Shown in pieces: positions 7,382 to 11,315 of a stretch of DNA of 11,315 bases. The translations under genes were made by a program, and so were the position numbers. Origin of the DNA: an uncultured Actinomycetes bacterium (GTDB lineage: Bacteria > Actinomycetota > Actinomycetes > Nanopelagicales > Nanopelagicaceae). How positions within the stretch are numbered: the stretch's first letter is position 1; every line of letters starts with the position of its first letter. The stretch is taken from the NCBI GenBank assembly GCA_903875815.1, contig CAIQXR010000047.1, positions 1 to 11,315 on the forward strand, written 5' to 3'. Below the pieces are notes generated by a model that worked only from the letters and a program-made list of their open reading frames with translations, made no database searches and had not been told where the DNA came from.

Positions 7382-7392
7382 GATGAATTCTA
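7382..7392 (-). promoter_or_regulatory. -10 box of leaderless promoter for the GNAT gene
   Basis: On the minus strand TAGAAT (7392-7387), 5 nt, then ATG 7381. It supports the shorter GNAT start. The spacing is 1 nt less than at the other leaderless starts. Confidence 0.55.
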
Positions 7393-7425
7393 GCTTTTCA
7401 CCGCGAGCTCTCAGCTTTGCTGGGC

Positions 7426-7467
7426 TAAAATAGAGGCTCGGCAGCAATCTGCCTCATAATCGAAAGG
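7426..7467 (+). promoter_or_regulatory. Promoter and ribosome binding site of the small secreted protein
   Basis: TAAAAT (7426-7431) is a good -10 box, with no clear -35. It would give a leader of roughly 35-40 nt carrying GAAAGG (7462-7467), a Shine-Dalgarno 8 nt before ATG 7476. A second -10-like CATAAT lies at 7455-7460. Unlike its neighbours this gene has a leader and ribosome binding site, suggesting strong translation. Confidence 0.55.
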
Positions 7468-7475
7468 CACCACTC

Positions 7476-7721
7476 ATGAAGAAGATTATTTCTGCAGCCG
7501 CTGTAGCTGCGCTCCTTATTGCTGGTTCAAGCACCGCATTCGCTTCAACCACCACCAAGACAAAGAAGACCATCGGAACCTCAGCTAAGTCCGCTGGTGG
7601 CGAAGGTACTGCAACACACGAAATGTCAGAGTCTTCAGGCACTCAGAAGAGCGAAGGCGCTTCAACAGGAACAATGACGACCAAGAAGACAACAACCAAG
7701 AAGGCTGTAAAAAAGAAGTAA
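7476..7721 (+). CDS. Small secreted Lys/Thr/Ser-rich protein, unknown function
   Basis: An 81-residue protein not assigned to any known family. Residues 1-23 are a textbook signal peptide (MKK, Ala/Leu/Ile core, AFA before Ser24). The mature 58 residues have low complexity: a Thr/Lys start (TTTKTKKT), a middle rich in Gly, Ser, Glu and Thr with the only His and acidic residues, and a strongly basic tail (TTKKTTTKKAVKKK) that recalls histone H1-like or mycobacterial Lys-rich tails. There are no Cys and no hydrophobic core, so it is probably disordered once exported. A basic exported tail could bind the anionic envelope, DNA or phosphate-rich polymers; this is inference only. It has a proper ribosome binding site and ends 4 bp from the convergent MFS gene. 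Confidence 0.82.
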   Translation: MKKIISAAAVAALLIAGSSTAFASTTTKTKKTIGTSAKSAGGEGTATHEMSESSGTQKSEGASTGTMTTKKTTTKKAVKKK

Positions 7722-7725
7722 GTAT

Positions 7726-8889
7726 TTACTCCGACAGAACCTGGCGCGCGCCGATACTCAGCAATAGCGCCAGGCCTGCTGGAATCAACATCGCCCAGCG
7801 CAACGAAACCGCGTCGGCGACGTGCCCGATAATCGGAGCACCAATAACAAAACCAAAGTACGAGACGCCAGAGACCAGCGCAATCGCACCTGATGGCGAT
7901 ATTGCCCCAGCATATTTATTGTGAGCAAGCGTTCCCGCTGCACTAAACAACAGTGGAATTACGGTTGACACTCCCGCTCCGATACAGAGCCATCCGAGGA
8001 TAGCGCCGTAAATATGACCGATCAGGAGCCCACCGGTTAAACCAAATGCTGCAATCAATCCGCTGAAGGTTATTAAGTTAGCTGCACCAAATCGCTCCGC
8101 TAACTTGTCTCCGGTCAGGCGACCAATGATCATGGCAATCGAGAAGATGATGTAGGGAAGCGTCGCAATAAAGGGCGAAGCGTGGAAGGCATCTCGGGCG
8201 AGAACCGTGCCCCAATCAGCCGACGCACCCTCACAGATTGATCCCGCCATGCCCAGGATTCCCATTGCTATCAGCAATTTGGGGAACTTCTGACGTTTGT
8301 GGTGTTCCACCACATGGATGTCGAGGTCAGCTGGTAAAAACCTAGAGCGGGCATAAAACGAAACGATGAGCGCTATCAAAGCTGTTACAACCAACGTGCC
8401 CAAGAGCGGCGCCTTGAGCTGTGCGGAAAGTCCACCCATGGCCGCCCCACCAAGCATTCCCACAGAAAACATCGCGTGCATGGTGCTCATGATTCGACCA
8501 TCGACTCGTTGTTCTAATGTGGATGCGTGCGTATTCATCGCAACATCCATCGTTGCTTGTGTCACACCATAGATAAAGAACGCCAACCATAGTTGGTGCT
8601 CGGTCCTTGGTAGCGCAATCAGCGGTATTGAAATCAACATCGCAATAGTTGTGGACTTTAGTAGGCGACTGCTGCCCAGCTTTGCGCATAACCAGCCTGC
8701 TGGTCGCAACGTCCCCACAACGCCGATAGCAACAAAAAAGAGCGATGTGCCGAGTTGGCCATCGGTGAGATGAATGGCGCGTTTGAGATCAGGAATACGA
8801 GCAATCCATGTGCCCATGGGATAGCCCAAAATTATGAACGAAGTCATTACAGCACGACGAGCGTTCGTTAACTGCGCGAGCGATGACAT
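7726..8889 (-). CDS. MFS transporter, YbjJ-like
   Basis: A 387-residue major facilitator with about 12 hydrophobic segments, normal for the family. The N-terminal GTWIARIPDLKRAIHLTDGQ (26-45) and DVAMNTHASTLEQ (115-127) followed by GRIMSTMHAMFSVGMLGGA resemble the YbjJ-like subgroup of putative exporters/sugar-like transporters. The substrate is unknown. ATG 8889 lies 6 nt after a TAGTAT box and has no Shine-Dalgarno, so it is probably leaderless. The gene is divergent from the NCS1 permease with overlapping -10 boxes and only 20 bp between start codons. It converges on the small secreted protein gene, with no terminator between them. The link to the neighbouring nucleobase permease may be regulatory rather than functional. 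Confidence 0.9.
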   Translation of the reverse strand: MSSLAQLTNARRAVMTSFIILGYPMGTWIARIPDLKRAIHLTDGQLGTSLFFVAIGVVGTLRPAGWLCAKLGSSRLLKSTTIAMLISIPLIALPRTEHQLWLAFFIYGVTQATMDVAMNTHASTLEQRVDGRIMSTMHAMFSVGMLGGAAMGGLSAQLKAPLLGTLVVTALIALIVSFYARSRFLPADLDIHVVEHHKRQKFPKLLIAMGILGMAGSICEGASADWGTVLARDAFHASPFIATLPYIIFSIAMIIGRLTGDKLAERFGAANLITFSGLIAAFGLTGGLLIGHIYGAILGWLCIGAGVSTVIPLLFSAAGTLAHNKYAGAISPSGAIALVSGVSYFGFVIGAPIIGHVADAVSLRWAMLIPAGLALLLSIGARQVLSE

Positions 8890-8909
8890 CAGGCAATACT
8901 ATTGCCGCC
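8890..8909. promoter_or_regulatory. Bidirectional promoter with overlapping -10 boxes
   Basis: The near-symmetrical core ATACTAT (8896-8902) reads TACTAT on the plus strand (8897-8902, 7 nt before ATG 8910) and TAGTAT on the minus strand (8901-8896, 6 nt before ATG 8889). Five base pairs are shared by both -10 elements. No -35 was seen in either direction. Both start codons lack Shine-Dalgarno sequences. Confidence 0.65.
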
Positions 8910-10343
8910 ATGACACCGACCACGCGCCTGGAATTAAATGGCATAAACATTATTGAAGAACACCAACGCTCTGGAAGCCCACGGTCCCTCTTCTGGCCGT
9001 GGGCGGCAGGAAACGTCTCGCTCTTGGCTTTATCGTATGGATCCTTCTTTTTAGGTTTTGGAATCTCTTTCTGGCAGGCAACCTGGGCCGCCATTATCGG
9101 CGTTATCGCCTCTTTTATTTTGGTCGGTGTCTCTTCACTCGCCGGCAAACGATCTAACGCACCAACCATGACCCTATCGCGCGCGGCATTTGGCGTGAAA
9201 GGAAACGTCATTCCTGGCGTGCTTTCGTATCTGGTCTTTGTGGGTTGGGAGACGGTGCTTATCTCGCTCGCAACGCTGGCCACCGAAACCATCTTTACTC
9301 GCCTCGGTCATATCGACCATAATCTTGCTCGCATCATCGGTTTTCTTATCGCGGCTGGCCTCACCATCTTTGGTGGTGTTTTGGGATTCCACATCATCAT
9401 GAAGATTCAACGTTGGCTAACGATTGCCACCATCGTTCTGACCGTCGGATACATGGCGCTGACATTCAACAAAATTCAATGGTCACATGTGCATTCCATT
9501 CATTCAGGATCACTACAAGCTTTCATCGGCGCACTTATTTTTGGCGTTACCGGAATCGGCCTCGGTTGGGTCAATAGCGCTGCGGACTATTCGCGCTATC
9601 TACCGCGCCATTCCTCGTCGAAAGGCGTTGTGGGTTGGACCGTCTTTGGCTCGTCCATCGTCCCAATTTTGATGGTGATTTTCGGTGCGCTTCTGGCCGG
9701 CAGCAGTAAATCCCTCAGTGATGGCATCGCCAATGACCCGGTCGGAGCACTCACAACGATCCTGCCGACTTGGTATCTCATCCCATTCGCAATCGTTGCG
9801 GTGCTGGGCCTAATCGGTGGCGCAATCCTTGACCTCTACTCATCTGGCATCACTCTTGTATCTATCGGCCTGCCAGTAAAGCGCTATCAAGCAGCATCTC
9901 TTGATGGCCTAATCATGACGCTAGGCACCATCTATTTTGTCTGGATTGCAAAGAACTTCTTTATTCCACTTCAGGGTTTCCTTGTCACCCTCGGCGTTCC
10001 GGTCGCAGTCTGGTCTGCCATCTTCGTTGCCGATGTGATTATGCGTAAGAGTGACTACAACGAATCTGATCTCTTCGATTCAACCGGTCGATACGGATCA
10101 TGGAACCTGACTTCGGTTGCAATCATGGTTGTTGGCACAGTCGTTGGCTTTGGTTTCGTGACCAACCAAATGGCTTCATGGCTAACCTGGCAGGGATATT
10201 TCCTCGGTGCAATTGGCGGAAAATCTGGCGCTTGGGCCTATTCCAATATTGGAATTCTCTTTGCGTTAGTTATTGGTTTCTTTGGGCACTTACTTTTTGG
10301 ACGAACGTCGATTAAGCGCCAAGAAGAACTCCCACAGCGATAG
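8910..10343 (+). CDS. NCS1 family cytosine/purine permease
   Basis: A 477-residue membrane transporter of the NCS1 family (cytosine, purines, uracil, allantoin or thiamine). Family signatures are LELNGINIIEEHQRSGSPRS (7-26), FWPWAAGNVSLLALSYGSFF (28-47), APTMTLSRAAFGVKGNVIPG (84-103), VGWETVL (111-117) and later WVNSAADYSRYLPRHSS. About 12 hydrophobic segments are present. An in-frame ATG at 8883 would add 9 residues and overlap the divergent MFS gene, but ATG 8910 follows a TACTAT box by 7 nt and starts just before the conserved ELNG, so it is preferred. The gene probably supplies nitrogen or salvage bases; the precise base cannot be read. Its last 54 bp overlap the convergent crtYd gene. 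Confidence 0.93.
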   Translation: MTPTTRLELNGINIIEEHQRSGSPRSLFWPWAAGNVSLLALSYGSFFLGFGISFWQATWAAIIGVIASFILVGVSSLAGKRSNAPTMTLSRAAFGVKGNVIPGVLSYLVFVGWETVLISLATLATETIFTRLGHIDHNLARIIGFLIAAGLTIFGGVLGFHIIMKIQRWLTIATIVLTVGYMALTFNKIQWSHVHSIHSGSLQAFIGALIFGVTGIGLGWVNSAADYSRYLPRHSSSKGVVGWTVFGSSIVPILMVIFGALLAGSSKSLSDGIANDPVGALTTILPTWYLIPFAIVAVLGLIGGAILDLYSSGITLVSIGLPVKRYQAASLDGLIMTLGTIYFVWIAKNFFIPLQGFLVTLGVPVAVWSAIFVADVIMRKSDYNESDLFDSTGRYGSWNLTSVAIMVVGTVVGFGFVTNQMASWLTWQGYFLGAIGGKSGAWAYSNIGILFALVIGFFGHLLFGRTSIKRQEELPQR

Positions 10344-10601
10344 CGTTGCAAGGATCATGGAGAAGCCGAAGAGCAGGTCTTCAATTGGAGCACCTGCTAG
10401 TCGGCGGCCAATTATTTCAGTAGCAGAATACATCACGATGTTCTTTGAGGTTAGCCACCAATTGGTGAGTAACTGGAAGGGGAGTATCAGGCCGTAGGTC
10501 AGCCAGAATATTCCTCGGGTAATCATCTGAGTTCGCAACACAAATAAATCTGCGAGTACGGCAAGCAAAACTGCGTCCATCGCGATGTCGGAGTAAATCA
10601 T
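10290..10601 (-). CDS. crtYd: Lycopene cyclase subunit CrtYd-like
   Basis: A 103-residue integral membrane protein with the lycopene cyclase domain, second half of the heterodimeric actinobacterial CrtYc/CrtYd enzyme that cyclises lycopene to beta-carotene. About three hydrophobic helices are visible, with the motif APIEDLLFGFSM (71-82), the counterpart of the PIEE motif in CrtYc, and TYGLILPFQLLTNWW (35-49) before it. The start ATG 10601 overlaps the CrtYc stop as ATGA, so translation is coupled. The 3' end lies inside the convergent NCS1 permease gene: a 54-bp overlap that encodes the C-terminal LSLWEFFLALNRRSSKK. Confidence 0.9.
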   Translation of the reverse strand: MIYSDIAMDAVLLAVLADLFVLRTQMITRGIFWLTYGLILPFQLLTNWWLTSKNIVMYSATEIIGRRLAGAPIEDLLFGFSMILATLSLWEFFLALNRRSSKK

Positions 10602-10933
10602 CGCTCCGCCTTGCCATACTTTTTAGTGAGCTTCGACAACGCAAGATAGGTAAGGACCGTCATCAACGGCACGACAATAAAGAAGAGAATCTCTTCAATC
10701 GGCAATCCTGCAAAGATCCGCAGCCCAAGAATCTGTGCGGAATCAAAGCGCCAATTGTGGTTTTCAACCGCCCAGATATCCCAAGCGGTGTAGATCAAAA
10801 GAATTGCCGCATCGGTCGCTAAAAAGACCCGCCAGAGGTGCGTTATCCGCAGCCGAAAGCCAAGGTTTACGCCCACCGCGCAGATCGCGACAAAGAGAAG
10901 CACGAGCGCGTAGTGAAAATGGGCCACGCCCAA
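10598..10933 (-). CDS. crtYc: Lycopene cyclase subunit CrtYc-like
   Basis: A 111-residue membrane protein with the lycopene cyclase domain. It begins HFHYALVLLF, has about three helices, and carries the family blocks YTAWDIWAVENHNWRF (48-63), ILGLRIFAGLPIEEILFF (68-85) and VVPLMTVLTY. With CrtYd it forms the beta-ring cyclase, which supplies beta-carotene to the divergent Blh enzyme. The start is non-ATG: TTG 10933 or GTG 10927. The GGGAG at 10942-10938 is a Shine-Dalgarno 4 nt from TTG and 10 nt from GTG. No TANNNT leaderless box fits, so this gene seems to have a leader, unlike many neighbours. Confidence 0.9.
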   Translation of the reverse strand: MGVAHFHYALVLLFVAICAVGVNLGFRLRITHLWRVFLATDAAILLIYTAWDIWAVENHNWRFDSAQILGLRIFAGLPIEEILFFIVVPLMTVLTYLALSKLTKKYGKAER

Positions 10934-10937
10934 TCAT

Positions 10938-10942
10938 CTCCC
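10938..10942 (-). promoter_or_regulatory. Shine-Dalgarno of crtYc
   Basis: GGGAG on the minus strand precedes TTG 10933 by 4 nt or GTG 10927 by 10 nt. It marks the start region of the crtYc-crtYd pair. No convincing -10 was found; the promoter may lie within the divergent blh start region. Confidence 0.55.
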
Positions 10943-10961
10943 AAAGCGAAGTAATTTCACA

Positions 10962-10973
10962 TACTCTTTGGAT
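10962..10973 (+). promoter_or_regulatory. -10 box of leaderless promoter for blh
   Basis: TACTCT (10962-10967), 6 nt, then ATG 10974. There is no Shine-Dalgarno, and the geometry matches five other starts in the window. Confidence 0.65.
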
Positions 10974-11315
10974 ATGAATTCGGGACTTTCTCGCGTCTAC
11001 GAGCTGGCTCAGCGCTTCTCGCGCGCCGCCGTTGTTCTAGCGGCCTTGCTTTTTGTCGTGCTTCGGGTGCTTAACATCAATCTGGCAATAGGCATACAAA
11101 TTGCGATCGCGTTGCTTGCACTCGCTCTAGGAATCCCACATGGCGCTATCGATCACCTCATCACATTGCCATCCACGCCACGTTCTCGATTTGCGCTCTT
11201 TATTCTTGGCTATATCGCAATTGCAGTGCTTGCTGGATTTGGAATCGCATCCTGGAACCTGCATGGCTTTCAAGCTGTCTTGCTGATGAGCGCGTTGCAT
11301 TTTGGTATTGGCGAC
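10974..11315 (+). CDS. blh: Brp/Blh family beta-carotene 15,15'-dioxygenase (3' end missing)
   Basis: The first 114 residues of a membrane-embedded Blh/Brp enzyme, which cleaves beta-carotene symmetrically with O2 into two retinals, the chromophore of microbial rhodopsins. ATG 10974 follows a TACTCT box by 6 nt. After a hydrophobic N-terminus come the diagnostic GIPHGAIDHL (53-62) and SALHFGIGD (106-114); their histidines belong to the iron-binding set of the family. The full protein is usually about 280-330 residues, so most of it lies beyond the window. The gene is divergent from crtYc-crtYd, which make its substrate. A rhodopsin gene and crtE/crtB/crtI are not in this window. Confidence 0.93.
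   Translation, partial: MNSGLSRVYELAQRFSRAAVVLAALLFVVLRVLNINLAIGIQIAIALLALALGIPHGAIDHLITLPSTPRSRFALFILGYIAIAVLAGFGIASWNLHGFQAVLLMSALHFGIGD

Noticed and set aside
7382..7447. Upstream TTG start for the GNAT protein
   Set aside because: The 22-residue extension is not GNAT sequence and runs through the promoter of the small secreted protein; ATG 7381 has its own -10 box.
8883..8909. ATG at 8883 as start of the NCS1 permease
   Set aside because: It lies upstream of the TACTAT box that fits ATG 8910 and would overlap the divergent MFS start; the nine extra residues are not conserved family sequence.
1..11315. Mobile elements, CRISPR arrays, tRNA/rRNA genes or phage genes
   Set aside because: No direct repeat arrays, transposase or integrase motifs, cloverleaf sequences or att-like repeats were seen when reading both strands.

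Overview
The window looks like a piece of a streamlined actinobacterial chromosome. The best guess is a freshwater planktonic actinobacterium of the acI / Nanopelagicales type. This is inferred from moderate GC, very short intergenic gaps, many leaderless starts, a split lycopene cyclase (CrtYc/CrtYd) beside a Blh-type carotene dioxygenase (retinal synthesis), and a 4Fe-4S photolyase. No phage, insertion sequence, CRISPR, tRNA or rRNA signal was seen.

Layout, left to right. (1) 2-2222, plus strand: the 3' part of an acetamidase/formamidase gene, then an APC-family permease with a strong Shine-Dalgarno, closed by the only clear intrinsic terminator in the window (about 2233-2267). (2) 2342-2986, plus: a PaiB-like FMN-binding protein. 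(3) 6142-2973, minus: a compact cluster of a 47-residue DUF2256 Cys-rich protein (too short for ordinary ORF cut-offs), an FeS-type photolyase/cryptochrome, a SOUL heme-binding protein and a membrane-anchored alpha/beta hydrolase. (4) 6213-6905, plus: a secreted SIMPL (DUF541) protein. (5) 7381-6908, minus: a diamine/spermidine-type GNAT acetyltransferase. (6) 7476-7721, plus: a small secreted Lys/Thr-rich protein. (7) 8889-7726, minus: a YbjJ-like MFS transporter. (8) 8910-10343, plus: an NCS1 nucleobase permease, divergent from (7) over only 20 bp. (9) 10933-10290, minus: CrtYc and CrtYd. (10) 10974 to the window end, plus: Blh, truncated by the window.

How the genes work together. Two blocks are light-related: the FeS photolyase operon, and the lycopene cyclase/Blh pair that would turn lycopene into beta-carotene and then retinal for a rhodopsin encoded elsewhere. 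The remainder is mainly nitrogen and metabolite scavenging: an amidase with an amine/amino-acid permease, a nucleobase permease, an MFS exporter/importer and a polyamine-type acetyltransferase.

The strongest non-coding signal is promoter architecture. Eight of the fourteen gene starts in the window have a TANNNT -10 box ending 5-7 nt (six of them exactly 6 nt) before the start codon and no Shine-Dalgarno, which is the signature of leaderless transcripts. It corrects several start codons. Between the MFS and NCS1 genes the two -10 boxes physically overlap, making a bidirectional promoter. Convergent genes end within a few bases of each other or overlap (54 bp in one case) with no terminator.
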